64,000 nt of DNA from Gari tellinella (GCA_922989275.2 OV277863.1:45924999-45988998), one strand, 5' to 3'. Shown: positions 33,613-44,225, counted from the first letter of the stretch. Notes: a model not told the origin generated them from the letters alone. Made by a program: numbers and translations.

Positions 33613-33807
33613 CTTGACAATAGAATTGTGGGGCATTATATCTGCTCGTATATCCAGGTACACATCCACATCTATTTTTGCAACGGACATTCGACCATGT
33701 ACACTTCATGTACTTCCAGCCGTGGTCTGATCTGTGACATGTACTGCTACTCTTACAACATTTGCCTAGAGTTACTTGTGGTGCCTCGGGTATAGATGAA
33801 AATTCTC
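33613..33807 (-). CDS. Exon 13: divergent cysteine-rich module
   Basis: Acceptor TTTTAATAG, donor GTAAGT; phase 1 in and out, 195 bases. It encodes EFSSIPEAPQVTLGKCCKSS, then STCHRSDHGWKYMKCTWSNV and RCKNRCGCVPGYTSRYNAPQ before FYCQ. Eight Cys, with a CC pair. The C-G-C-x-P-G-Y end matches the EGF/EB pattern of the other modules, but the front is enlarged. It is the last module of the repeat array before the SEA-like exons. Confidence 0.82.
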
Positions 33808-33948
33808 CTATTAAAATAGAACAAAATAAAACATATTTTATTCATCAATGTATTTCGTACAACATCGGGTTAAAGAGATATTATAAATAATTTAATATTT
33901 TATCTAGTGCTCTTTGGAAATAAAAGTATTATAACCACTCTAATAAAG

Positions 33949-33961
33949 GGGGGGGGGGGGG
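33949..33961. repeat. Poly-G run
   Basis: A run of about 13 G. Its length is likely to be uncertain in assembly. Confidence 0.9.
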
Positions 33962-34387
33962 TATTTACAGTTTTTCTTCTGAATGCATTTGATTCAGATT
34001 AGACGGCAATATTTTGCGCCCCATCTAGCTAAAAACAGATCGGCACTTCGCAAAAGTGCAAAACAATTTTCGCAAAACAATCTTAAATAGACTACATTTG
34101 AACTAATTAAGAGAATTAGAATGTATGAATATATTACATGTGTTAAATCTAATATAATAGTGTTAAAAAGAGCTATTTAATAGCGATTGTTGTAAATGTA
34201 GTAGTTGTATCAGTAAGCTTTTCAAAATCCGGCATGGAAACGACTTTTGCAAAAAATATGCTCAATTTGCCGCCGACGAGTATATGCTTGATAAGATATA
34301 TTCACAGTGTTGTAAAGTACGCGATTTTCGAAAATTTATCTTTGTCGTCTTAATTTGAACAAAGGGGGTAAAAGAAACAAATTTATA

Positions 34388-34595
34388 TACAGTAAAACCT
34401 CTCTATTACGGACACTAAAAGAAGGCTAATTGACTGTATAAAATACAGGTGACAGCTTAAAGCAATATGACAGTAAAACAGAAAGCTCCTATAGGAGCTT
34501 TCTGTTTTATTGTCATCTTGCTTTAAGTAGTCACCTGTCATAAACAACTGTTTATCAACTTAACTTAGAGGTCGTTATAGAGATGTTTTACTGTA
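34388..34595. mobile_element. MITE family M5
   Basis: TACAGTAAAACCTCTCTATT to AGATGTTTTACTGTA, with the inner hairpin AGAAAGCTCCTATAGGAGCT. It ends two bases inside the first copy of the triplicated splice donor next to exon 12. Confidence 0.85.
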
Positions 34596-34665
34596 ATAAA
34601 CTTACGTTTTAAATATGTATAATAAACTTACGTTTTAAATATGTATATTAAACTTACGTTTTAAA
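34594..34665 (-). repeat. 26-bp tandem triplication of a splice donor
   Basis: On the minus strand the block TTTAAAACGTAAGTTT plus spacer occurs three times (period 26). It repeats the last eight exon bases and the GTAAGT donor. Donors lie at 34657, 34631 and 34605. Only the first keeps the frame open; use of the second would reach TAA within the block. Confidence 0.9.
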
Positions 34666-34795
34666 CACTTGGTGCCATCATCATTAGGCTTGAGATAATA
34701 TGGACAATTGCAGGTATTGTTATTCAGACATTCAGCTCGGTCGATATGAATACAATGTTTATCCGTTCGACAGAAACCACCGACCGTTCCAGGAT
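34658..34795 (-). CDS. Exon 12: EB/EGF-like module
   Basis: Acceptor CATTGTAG, donor AAAC-GTAAGT, phase 1 in and out, 138 bases. The peptide starts DPGTVGGFCRTDKHC, then IHIDRAECLNNNTCNCPYYL and KPNDDGTKCLK. Six Cys in the C-x5-C-x8-C-x5-C-x-C spacing shared by the array. One sequon (NNT). The exon end coincides with the triplicated donor block. Confidence 0.87.
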
Positions 34796-34962
34796 CTACA
34801 ATGGTAACAAAACAAAACATTGACAATATTTTTCCGTAAGAGAGTGTTAAAAAGTGTAAATATGACTTCAATCAAGACCACATGAATTTGTTGTAGTGTT
34901 GATATGTTATAGAAACTGACACGGTGTTTAAATAAATGTACTTGGGGAATTCGATAACGCAT

Positions 34963-35920
34963 CCTACATCTTTAAACAAACGGTTTACGAAGGCATTTCG
35001 GTAACGCACATGGGTTTTCTGGAGCATTGGGAATCTTTTACAAGTAGCATTGAAAAAATGGTTTTGGCATTCAATTTTAATCTAATGAAAACATATCCTA
35101 TTATACACTGGACATCATGTTCTATTCAGCTATCTGAATAATCGATAATGATATTCTGTTTATCATAACACTTGGTACCCGATTCTTTTTCTCCAGAAAG
35201 TTGGCGTTGTATTATATCTTCCTGAAGAAAATGGCCCCACATGCTAATTCCCTACAGATTCAGGTCTCGTTTAAACTTTGCTGAGACTTGGGTATCACAT
35301 ATTGTTTCCTTGAAGAATTTGGCCTCGCTTTCTATTTGTCTGGAAAAGTGAGTCATTTGCAAATGTTTGTTGCGTGTACCGCATTCGATTTCAATGAAGA
35401 ATCTTGTATTTAGTTTTAAATTCCTTAAAAAAATGTTTATAGCGTATTAGTTCTCTGTATAATCTAATGTTGTCCCTATTACTGAAGAATTCGATATTGC
35501 AGTCAATTTTCATAAAGAATCAAGCGTTTTTTTTTTTAGATTGTCACGTTTTCATTTAAAAGTCGTACTAACTGAATATATTACATTTTGGGGACATGAT
35601 CAGAAATACAAATAATCTAATTCAGTCTTGTCAGCACCCGAAAGTTAAATATGTTAAACATTTGCTTTGATTAGAAATGTAAAAACGAAACATCCGTTAC
35701 AATGTATTTACTATTTAGCAGTGGACCATCAGGAGTATAGAAACTCTAATATTCATCGTGAATATTAACATGATCACATATGAAAATATGGAAAACAAAT
35801 TATGTTTATTTTAGTACAGCATACAATTTCTTTATCAAGAACGGCCAGATAAACGTTTTCTCACAGCAATTCGGAACTGATAAATCATTCCTTGCCAGTC
35901 ATTCACAGAAGCTATTATTA
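34963..35920. other. Intron 11 stretch, nothing recognised
   Basis: AT-rich, with no terminal repeats, core palindromes or convincing frames that I can see. Confidence 0.4.
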
Positions 35921-35923
35921 TCA

Positions 35924-36544
35924 ACAGTGATCCCTCCCTACAACAATACCCAATGGGAGACTTAAATTGTGTGTGTGGTTCGGAGGAAATTGTAATATAG
36001 AGGGAAAAAAAATACCCTTAGAGCTCCGAGCATGACTTTGCTAATATTTGCCAACAGTTTGAGCCAAGAGCAGACACTGCATACAGTGGAGAATCTGTTA
36101 TTCTTTCCCAATAAACGCGTTTACGCTAAAACTATTATTTGCAGTGCAAACAGTTTGGAGCCAGATCAGACGCCGGGTAACCCGGCGTCTGATCAGGCTC
36201 CAAACTGTTTGCCACCAAGATAAACAAGAAGTATCAGCATTGTCCAAAAGTTGTTCTTTTCTACGTTTTAGTGCTTTGCGTTTGCGTACGTTTGCGTTTA
36301 AACGGGAAAGAATAACAGATTCTCCACTGTATCTATTTGTCACTCGGCTTTATCATGATTTCATCTATCAAGATGTCCACAACGTAATTTTGAGAAAAAA
36401 ATCAGACAAAAATTTAAGTAAATGTAGACGATATTGCAGCAGTGAAAGCGTTAGACATACTGTCTTTTTTTGGGAACAGTGGCAAGCGTTGTTGCAAGGA
36501 GGGATCCGTTGTTCGGACGGTCCTTTTTGAGAGGGAACACTGTA
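35924..36544 (+). mobile_element. M2 MITE with nested M1 MITE
   Basis: Ends CAGTGATCCCTCCCTACAAC and GAGGGAACACTGTA. The left core arm stops at AGACACTGCA-TA, where the M1 copy starts. After M1 only the outer part of the right core arm (CTATTTGTCACTCGG) remains, so the centre was disrupted. Confidence 0.85.
36082..36331 (+). mobile_element. MITE family M1 nested in M2
   Basis: Intact 250-base copy, TACAGTGGAGAATCTG to GATTCTCCACTGTA, near-identical by eye to the copies at 53215 and 55030. Confidence 0.92.
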
Positions 36545-36709
36545 ATATAAAATACTATCGTTATACGTCTGTGGCGCGTGGTAGGGTGCTATCTAAAGAC
36601 CGATGACTTAATGCAACATTTATTATCCTTTCGCTAGTGCTGCATACTTGTCGTCTACCATTATTTTCTGAGTTGCTATATCTTCATTTTATTTAGGTAA
36701 ACATGTAAT

Positions 36710-36800
36710 GTAATTTGAGTGACAAACAATTGGATCCAGAAGAGACACCGAGTTACTCAGCGCTTATCTGAATCCAAACTGTTTGACACTCTCGTGACTA
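36710..36800. repeat. Solitary palindromic core, decayed
   Basis: ACAATTGGATCCAGAAGAGACACCGAGTTACTCAGCG with right arm CTGAATCCAAACTGTTTGACA. Flanks resemble M8. Confidence 0.5.
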
Positions 36801-36957
36801 ATTAAAACGTAATTATGAAAAGAAATGCTCATAAATCATTACGAGAAATGTTGCAGACAATCCTACTTATTTGACAAAGCGATAAAGGTAATGTCGATAA
36901 ATTCAGTTACTTCTGAAAGATCGCTTGGTACAAGTTTGAGCATATGTTTATACTTAC

Positions 36958-37098
36958 ATTTGACACAGCCATCGAAGTTTGGGTTCGGAAGATGGTTCCG
37001 CTTGCATTTACATTTATCGTTGTCACAGACAATGCTGTTGCCTAGCAACGTCTCACACCAAGTGGTGTACTCACAGTAATCTTCAACCTGTCTCGGAA
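36958..37098 (-). CDS. Exon 11: EB/EGF-like module
   Basis: Acceptor TTTCTATTCGCAG, donor GTAAGTAT, phase 1 in and out, 141 bases. It encodes PRQVEDYCEYTTWCETLLGN, then SIVCDNDKCKCKRNHLPNPN and FDGCVK. Six Cys with the array spacing, the C-K-C pair included. No sequon. The WC replacement of the usual DC makes it one of the more diverged modules. Confidence 0.87.
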
Positions 37099-37357
37099 CT
37101 GCGAATAGAAACATACTACCCATAAGTGCACATGATAAACCAGTCAATGTAGTAAGGTCTATGCATGTCTGGCACTGAATGTGTTTATATGTCTGATTAA
37201 ATAAACTTGACACGCGGCTATAGATATCTATAAAATACAAAGATGCCCCACCGCTACAAGAACCATACCTGCAACCGCCGTAATTCTTAAAAACTGAAAC
37301 AAATGAAAATCCTTCCCACATGCACACAACATCCGCTGCTTGTACTCGTATTTTGTA

Positions 37358-37562
37358 TACAGTAAAACCCCTCTATTACGACCACTAAATAGAAGGTTAA
37401 ATGATTGTATAAAAGACAGTTGACAGTTTAAAGCAAGGTAACAGTAAAACAGAAAGCTCCTAAAGGAGCTTTCTGTTTTACTGTCACCATGCTTTAAACA
37501 TCACCTGTCGCAAACACCTAATAATTAACACAATTTAGTGGTCGTAATAGAGAGGTTCTAGT
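37358..37562. mobile_element. MITE family M5
   Basis: TACAGTAAAACCCCTCTATT to TAATAGAGAGGTTCTAGTG, hairpin GAAAGCTCCTAAAGGAGC. Confidence 0.85.
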
Positions 37563-38014
37563 GTCATTTCAACATGGCAAACAGTGGAGACCAGGTCAAA
37601 ACGGTTCTTGTAGAAGTAGCCATCCGGATAGGATCTGCAAGGTTTGTTGTATAAACCATTACGGATACTCTTAGCTTTTGAAAGAGCCCTTCGTTAATAA
37701 AAATGTAATTATCATGACAAACGTGGGTAAAAATGAGTAAGTGTCCTAACACTAAATGAATGTAGCTATAATAAAGCGGATATATTCACACAACAAAGGC
37801 AACACGGCAAAATCATCGTGTGCGACCATAGGTTGAAGAAGTATGGTAGCATCTAAAGAAACACGATTGCTTAAGACAAGATACACATAGGATAAAAACT
37901 CGAAAGTTTTATGCAATATTTTATACTGCACGAGGCAAAAGTTTTATTTAATACTGCTCAATACTGCTCATTCATCCTCTATAGGATGATCAACGAATTG
38001 AAGTCAAGTTTTAC

Positions 38015-38185
38015 CGTAGCATTGTCCTATTTCATCCAGGTCTTTCCGTACAAAATAACCCTCAATACATCGACATATTGTGAGTCCTGCTACTTGGATA
38101 AGATCGGAGTAGCCACATATACTTCTGTTGTCCAATCGTCTACACTGCTCGTCAAATGTACATCTGACCTCGAGTTTTGTCGGTG
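38015..38185 (-). CDS. Exon 10: EB/EGF-like module, enlarged
   Basis: Acceptor TTATTACAG, donor TACG-GTAAAA, phase 1 in and out, 171 bases. With the preceding G it reads APTKLEVRCTFDEQC, then RRLDNRSICGYSDLIQVAGL and TICRCIEGYFVRKDLDEIGQ before CY. The C3-C4 loop is lengthened by about ten residues relative to the other modules. The donor is weaker (GTAAAA) than its neighbours. One sequon (NRS). Confidence 0.84.
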
Positions 38186-38297
38186 CTGTAATAAACAAGA
38201 ACCAGGGGCCCATTTCATAAAACTTCGTACGAGAAAAACGATCGTAAGTCAAAACTTTATAATACATCTATTTTCTGATTTCTCTATCTAATCCTGT

Positions 38298-38357
38298 CTT
38301 GTGACATCTCTGTGGAATAGTCTTTTCAAGACGATTCCAAAGAGATGTCACAAGACA
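38298..38357. repeat. Hairpin, about 25-base arms
   Basis: CTGTCTTGTGACATCTCTGT and TTCCAAAGAGATGTCACAAG, with an AATAGTCTTTTCAAGACGATT middle that is itself palindromic. Confidence 0.75.
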
Positions 38358-38499
38358 GTGTTTACTTTTACCTAGCTTTAAGTTGCAACATATCTTGCAT
38401 ACATCAATCAGCGTTGCTTTTAGTGGTCGTGATAAAGGTGTTTTTTTGTTTTTTTTACCGTAGATTAAATATTGCGTAGACACGTTCATTTATACATAC

Positions 38500-38631
38500 T
38501 CTCTACGCATCTGGTGCCGTTTGGTAAAGAATCGTATCCACCCACGCACGTGCACGACTCATTTGCGCACGTGCTCTGGCTAATATACCTCGTACAGTCC
38601 TCATCAACGGCGCATGGGTCGTCAATAATTC
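38500..38631 (-). CDS. Exon 9: EB/EGF-like module
   Basis: Acceptor TTTTTACAG, donor GTATGTAT, phase 1 in and out, 132 bases. It encodes IIDDPCAVDEDCTRYISQST, then CANESCTCVGGYDSLPNGTR and CVE. It is the standard 44-residue unit: six Cys with D-E-D-C at the second and C-T-C-x-G-G-Y at the fourth/fifth. Two sequons (NES, NGT). Confidence 0.9.
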
Positions 38632-39169
38632 CTGTAAAAATGTAAAATACCAGTTTTAGCCAAGAAAAAACATAGATTTTATTTAATTTTTCTTTTAAAA
38701 CTTTATGATCTATGTTTTTAAAGTCTAAAATCGGTCTCAAGCTTTGGTCATAGTTGAGCAGAATGATCAAATCTCAAAAATTAAATGATTGATAACGTAC
38801 TCAGACTCGCCACACCTGCTTTATAAGCAAGGGCCTGTTTTTTAAACATTCTTTTCTAGTAAATCTTGGTTACAAATAAGGAGTGTGCATGCATTTCAAA
38901 TACATGTATTAAGATTTATTTATCTCGACGAAAGTCGTACGTAACGCAATTATTTTGCTTTATCACAACCAGAAACACAATGCCTCTGTCGTCTTTGTCG
39001 CGATATATTATGATTGAGGAAATATAAACGTGACACAGCTGACAATTTTAAGTTGACTTCCCTTTAACTTGGAATTCTGAATATCCTTGTAACAGAATCT
39101 TTATGTTCTTTTACTGAGTTATTGTAATCAATAAATTGTTTTATAAATTTTCTTTCTAACGTCGAAAAT

Positions 39170-39320
39170 GAACCAGACCCCATGCTTACAAGAACGCTTC
39201 AGTTTAGTCTTAAAACTTTCTCAAGAATCTAATTGGTCAGATTTGAACATTCTGCTCAAATCTGACTAATCAAAAGTTTGAGAGTGGTCTCTTTGTAACA
39301 TTGGTCCTAGAGCCCCAGAC
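39170..39320. mobile_element. Palindromic MITE family M7
   Basis: CAAGAATCTAATTGGTCAGA and TTTGAACATTCTGCTCAAA centre. The outer arms are decayed. Confidence 0.6.
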
Positions 39321-39406
39321 AAGACGGAGTGCACTAAACTTTTGGACATTTTCTCCTAAATGTACCTGCACGCAGAAGAGTCTAATGAGTTATCACATCA
39401 TTCGGT

Positions 39407-39616
39407 TTAACCCTTTCGGCACCAAATTAATCTTGAGGTTTTAACTCCTTCAACGCTTTATTGCGGTCTGGTTTAATATTGTTGTTTGCAAGATCGTTTC
39501 AAAGATTCAATATAGTCTGACTCAAGAAATATCGATACGAGTGTCAAACAGTTTTGATCAGGATCCAAACTGTTTTCAAAGTCGACTTTATGCGACTTTG
39601 GCGCCGAAAGGGTTAA
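39407..39616 (+). mobile_element. MITE family M8 with TTAA duplication, core deleted
   Basis: TTAA-CCCTTTCGGCACC and GGCGCCGAAAGGG-TTAA are near-perfect termini. The palindromic core is reduced to TTTTGATCAGGATCCAAACTG: the GACGCCG hairpin has been lost, unlike at 17791 and 24465. Confidence 0.85.
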
Positions 39617-39796
39617 GCATACACAGTGAATTTTGATTTGGAATCCAAGACATATGTTTCAGCTACAGTAAAGAGTGTTAAATGACCACTCTAAGATACT
39701 ATATGTGGTACTTTTGATTCTGCATTATTGCGGTTTCGTGCTGTAAAATGTTATCAAAGAATGACCGCTTAACATATGTTTTATTTTATATCTTAC

Positions 39797-40777
39797 TTTT
39801 TTGGCACTTCGTCCCATTTGCTACCGGCATATAACCAAGGTTACATACACATGTGCCATCCTCACAACGGCTGTAATCAACAGATGTCCTGCAATCACGA
39901 ACATCGCAACCCTCGTCTCCAATCCGAAACTTTGTACACGTTGTATTTCCATGTGATGCGTAGTAACCCGTGGAACATATGCACTGCCTCGCAGAACAGT
40001 AGCTATGGCGAACGGCTGCCGAGCAGTCCTCTCTCGTTGAACAGGTCTTGTCAAAAATTCTCCGCAGATCACATTGGTCCCTTTCATCATTCACGTGATA
40101 ACCAACCAGACATTTACATTTACCCCGTACATTACAAAAGCTGTCATTCACAGGAATAAGACAGTCTTGATCTTCTACACAATAATCGTTTATTTTGTTT
40201 GGTACACATAATGTACTATTTCCGGTTGGATTGTAACCTTGCTTACATGTACATGTTTTGTTTTGGCAAAAGCTGTGTTCGACTGAGTCAAAACAATCAC
40301 TGTCTAGTTCACAATAATCCGATACTGTGCGAAGAACGCATTCTGAACCATTGTTCTGGATTTTATATCCCGAATTACAATGACAAATATCACTAGTACA
40401 GTTGCTGTTCTCAACCGAATCGTTACAGTCTGTGTCGACGTCACAGATATCACCAATGACGCGACTGACACAACCGGTGTTGTAATTTACAACTCTAAAG
40501 CCAGAGATGCACCCACACATGCTGTATGAGATACACGTGTTTGTTTCGAAGCACGTGCTATTGTCAGAACACGTGCTGTTGTCGGAACACGTGCTATTGG
40601 AGGAGCACGAGCTGTTGTCAGAACATGTGCCGTTTTCTGAACACGTATTGTTGGTGGAACACGTGTTGTTTGAGGAACACGTGGTATCTGAGGTACAGAT
40701 GCTTTCTGAGGTACACGTGCTGTTGCCCACGGCGTCTGCACAATCAACGTGCATTTCACATGGCGAGGTTATATTTC
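39797..40777 (-). CDS. Exon 8: six EB/EGF-like modules plus Cys-hexapeptide tract
   Basis: Acceptor TATTTCAG, donor GTAAGATA, phase 1 in and out, 981 bases (327 codons). It begins NITSPCEMHVDCADAVGNST. The first module is interrupted after its third Cys by eleven six-residue repeats (40518-40715), then resumes CGCISGFRVVNYNTGC. Five regular modules of about 44 residues follow, with openings IGDICDVDTDC, VSDYCELDSDC, INDYCVEDQDC, IFDKTCSTREDC and IGDEGCDVRDC. The exon ends GTKCQK. Each regular module has six Cys and a C-x-C-x-x-G-Y turn. Many N-x-S/T sequons point to heavy glycosylation. One exon holding several modules suggests intron loss or in-exon module duplication. Confidence 0.93.
40518..40715 (-). 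repeat. Coding 18-bp minisatellite: eleven Cys-hexapeptides
   Basis: Eleven tandem hexads each starting with Cys, such as CSDNST, CSSNST, CSTNNT and CSENGT, outermost CTSESI and CISYSM. Seven consecutive hexads carry an N-x-S/T sequon. The array is exactly 198 bases, all in frame. Many junctions contain CACGTG, a palindrome created by ACG-TG(T/C). Confidence 0.95.
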
Positions 40778-40811
40778 CTGAAATACATAATTACGGTAAT
40801 ACATTTGAGAA

Positions 40812-40935
40812 AAACAACTTTTCCAATCAAACGTGTTTGTGCTTAAACTATTATTTCCATTACAGGCAATTTGATCTTGATCAAACGCCACGCCTGGAAA
40901 AGCGGAGCCTGATCAAGCTCCAAACTGTTTGCCGT
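40812..40935 (+). mobile_element. Degenerate M1 MITE fragment
   Basis: TTTTCCAATCAAACGTGTTT, AACTATTATTTCCATTACAG and core remnants TTGATCAAACGCC...GCCTGATCAAGCTCC. It lies just upstream of exon 8's acceptor. Confidence 0.5.
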
Positions 40936-41275
40936 CAAAGATTTTATTTATAGTTGAACTTTCAATGTACGACCATTTTCGTATTTACCCTTAGCGTCTT
41001 TTTCAATGACTAGTGGATTGGTTCGTGATAAATGATACAGTCAAGTCTTGATATTGTTTATTACGATGGATGTTTTTGAAGATGGCAATACTCTATTTTT
41101 TTTTTATAAAAAACTCAGAAAATTAACGATATATTCCAGGGGTAAATGCAGAAGAAATAATCGTTTGAAGAATGTGTAAGTTTGCAAACAGAAGTGTCAA
41201 ACCTTTTTTTTTATGGAAACTGTTAAACTGCCAGTTCCATGTACTAGCATTTAAAATTGGCTCGAAACAAGACTA

Positions 41276-41491
41276 TACAGTGGAGAATGTGTTATTCTTT
41301 CCCAATAAACGCGTTTACGCTAAAACTATTATTTGCAGTGCAAACAGTTTGGAGCCAGATCAGACGCCGGGTAACCCGGCGTCTGATCAGGCTCCAAACT
41401 GTTTGCTACCAAGATAAACATGAAATATCAGAATTGTCTAAAAGTTGTTCTTTTCTACATTTTAGTGCTTTGCGTTTGCGTACGTTTGCGA
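41276..41491 (+). mobile_element. MITE family M1, right end truncated
   Basis: The left half and core are intact. The sequence stops matching after CGTACGTTTGCG, so the terminal 30 bases are missing. Confidence 0.85.
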
Positions 41492-41769
41492 TCAAACCAT
41501 CCCGAAACTCAGTGTAATGTTATAGTCATCTAATTTCGAAAAAGAAAAGAATGCAGAAAGTTTATAAATTTTAGATTTAAGGCACTATTTTCGTAAGAAA
41601 CATCGATATGAGTGTCAAACAGTGTGAATACTGATCAGACGCCGTATCAAAATGGTTTGAAATACATGTACATAATTAACGTACTTCGTTTATGCAGTGA
41701 AATGGGCTTAAAGTCTAAAATTGGACCCGATATTATACATTTATCTTCTGTTAGGCGAATTCATTAACA

Positions 41770-42007
41770 TAATCAACCCTAGCAACGGCTATACTCGTCA
41801 TTTACAAACATTGTACTTGTGAAAAATACACTTGTCATATGCAAACAGTGTAGACCCTGATAAGAGTGAGGAGCCCCTCATCAGGGTCTGCACTATGTGT
41901 CATTTTGCAATTTCCTGTTAAAATCAACCATAAATACTTGAAAATGGACTAGACTTAATTGGAAACTGGAATCGTCCATTGGAAGTCTCAGGGGCGAATG
42001 AGTTAAC
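41770..42007 (+). mobile_element. MITE family M10, decayed
   Basis: CAACCCTAGCAACGG at the left and GGGGCGAATGAGTTAAC at the right. The core GTAGACCCTGATAAGAGTGA-GGAGCCCCTCATCAGGGTCT is partly paired. Confidence 0.6.
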
Positions 42008-42150
42008 TACAGAAGAGAATCTTGGGAATTAATTCTCTGCTACAATGCTTGCTGGTAAATGCGTGCAAACACGGATAATTTACGAGGAGAGGTCATCAAG
42101 TTTAAGACTGTTTTTATGATCTTAACAAAAATATTAATTAAAAAACAATA

Positions 42151-42523
42151 TACAGCGCTCCCTCTCTACAACGACACTCAATGGGAGACAGCGATTGTGT
42201 GTGTTGTTCGAAGGGATTCGTTAAAGAGAGGGAAACTTAAGACTTGACTAACATTTGCAAACAGGTTGAATCCAGACCAGACGCCGCGTAACGCGGCGTC
42301 TGATCTAGATTCAAGCTATTTGTCAATCGTCATTATATTTTTTATCTATCAAAATGTCCACTTATATGTAATTTTGAGAAAAAACAGCAGACGACAATTT
42401 TAAGCAAACGATATTGTACTAGTAAATGCGTTAAACATATTTATCTTGTTTGGGAAAGCCGTAAGCGTTGTTGTAAGGAGGGAGTCGTTGTTGGGAGGGC
42501 CGTTGTAGAAGGGGAGCGCTGTA
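42151..42523 (+). mobile_element. MITE family M2
   Basis: TACAGCGCTCCCTCTCTACA to AGAAGGGGAGCGCTGTA. The core ATCCAGACCAGACGCCGCG with GTAAC centre is well preserved. Confidence 0.9.
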
Positions 42524-42529
42524 CAGTAA

Positions 42530-43100
42530 ATCCGTTCTTAACCCACTGACCCTTGAAACTTCAAGTGGGTACCGGTAATCTAAATTTAAAACATAATTCT
42601 AGGCGATTTTTGACTGTTTATGGTTGCTTTTATCAATCAAAGGGATGTAAAATTACAGACAGTGTATACCCTGATCAGAATGCCCCTATAAGAACCATTT
42701 GATTAGGACCTAACTTGTTTGCATACGACACGTGTACTATTAACATGTACGTTGTTTGTAAAAGGCGCAAACATTTGTCACTATAGATCAATTTCGTAGC
42801 TTACTGTAATGCATTTACCTTTGTTATATTATTAGTATTTATTATGACACAGCAGATCGACTTCGTCTTCAATTAAATTGGATACTTATTTTGTTTACTA
42901 CAGAATTCAAAATCGCTTTAATCTCACAATTTTCATACTTTTCTCCTGCATGTATTTCTTAATCTTGTACTTTAGAGTATTTATTGTAAATCATGAACAT
43001 AATTATATGTTATATAGAAATGACCATTATTTATGTTTAATGGCAATAAGAATTGAAAACAATTGACATAGTTAACTTCCTCACTTACGTAACACCATTT
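42530..43100. other. Intron 7 stretch with one M10-like relic
   Basis: Near 42656-42725, ACAGTGTATACCCTGATCAGA and a mutated right arm. The rest is AT-rich with nothing recognised. Confidence 0.4.
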
Positions 43101-43102
43101 GC

Positions 43103-43355
43103 TTAACCCCTTTCCCCCATAGAAGCGACTTTTAGCGTATTTAATTTATTCCTCCCCTGAAGAAAATAGTTCCAGTTTATACCCTCATGAACAATTACTA
43201 TTACAACTATTTTATATAGCCTAGCAGATTTTAGCTTATAGCAGGCTGAAAGTAAAGCAGAATGTGCCTTAAGGCACATTCTGCTTTACTTTCAACCTGC
43301 TTTAAGTGGTCACCTGTCTTTAAAACTAGAAACAAGCTATGAGGTAAAGGGTTAA
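43103..43355 (-). mobile_element. MITE family M4, complete
   Basis: TTAA-CCCCTTTCCCCC to GAGGTAAAGGG-TTAA. The core AAGCAGAATGTGCCTTAAGG and complement is perfect. Confidence 0.88.
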
Positions 43356-43734
43356 AATAGTCTTAAGCAGTTATATATCAAATATGCAGTTTGTCGGTTC
43401 TAAAGGCAGATGACGGCACTATAATGCAAGACAGGTGTAATACCGTTTTAATTCTGTATTACTTGTGCATTGCGCTCAGCAGCCACCTGTTGTCATACTA
43501 GAATGTCACTCAAGGGAGGTATATCTGAAATGTAGTACGTTCACCATGGTCATAATGCACTATTGTGCCGTTTTGAGATTGGACTATTATTACTGTTGCA
43601 TTTTCTATTTAAATCGCAAATTTTGATTGGTTTATTTACAGTATAACAATGTCATTATTGTCGAATCTTTATATCTTCAAACATTAGGGGGAGGGCTGTA
43701 TTAAAGTGGTGAGCACTTGTAGCCCGACCCCACT

Positions 43735-43935
43735 TCTGTACAATATCGAAATCTAATATGCATAAACCAAATCTAAAAGTCTTAAGTTTTTAGTTTTTAC
43801 ACTTGACTTTGTAAAACAAATGGTACAAATATCAATACGGACGTCAAATAGTTTTGATCCTGATCAGACATCGAGTGAATTGTCATCTGATCAGGGTCCA
43901 AACTGTTACATATGCCATCGCACCCATGCCAATAC
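43735..43935 (+). mobile_element. M8-like MITE, partial
   Basis: Core TTTTGATCCTGATCAGACAT-CGAGTGAATTGTCATCTGATCAGGGTCC. Terminal repeats are not found. Confidence 0.45.
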
Positions 43936-44091
43936 AATAAAAATAGTAAAGCGATATCCTAACCATACCTCGTTGTCTGTCGTTTAAAGAAGTGGCATAC
44001 TGATTCATGACGACGGTCATACAGATAGCTTCTTAATGATTTGATTTTGATTTGTTATGATTTTACGTCGCTGTTAACAATATGTCTTTCA

Positions 44092-44225
44092 GCGAATTAC
44101 AGGTTGAGGAAGACCGCAGAAGTTCTTTTATGCACTGTTTCAGGCACAAATCGGCAACTGGGTGGAACCACCGACCTTCCGCAAGCCAGCTGGAAGGCTC
44201 TCCACATTCCGAATTACTATTGTAT
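44092..44225 (-). repeat. tRNA-derived SINE fragment
   Basis: The minus strand reads GGAAGGTCGGTGGTTCCACC, a B-box-like segment, then GTGCCTGAAACAGTGC and GCGGTCTTCCTCAACC. Bivalve SINEs are known with the order tRNA-like head, CTGAAA-AGTGC-type middle and GGTCTTCCTC. The 5' A-box region is incomplete. It is the main lineage hint in the window. No functional tRNA. Confidence 0.55.

Noticed and set aside
37911..38291. Plus-strand 126-codon frame
   Set aside because: It is the antisense of exon 10, which fits the module pattern and splice phases.
40507..40953. Plus-strand open frame with HVLLSEHVLLSEHVLL-type repeats
   Set aside because: It is the antisense reading of the Cys-hexapeptide minisatellite; an 18-bp period keeps all frames open. 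No splice or domain support.
44092..44225. tRNA gene
   Set aside because: Only a B-box-like part is visible, with SINE-like sequence after it; no full cloverleaf.
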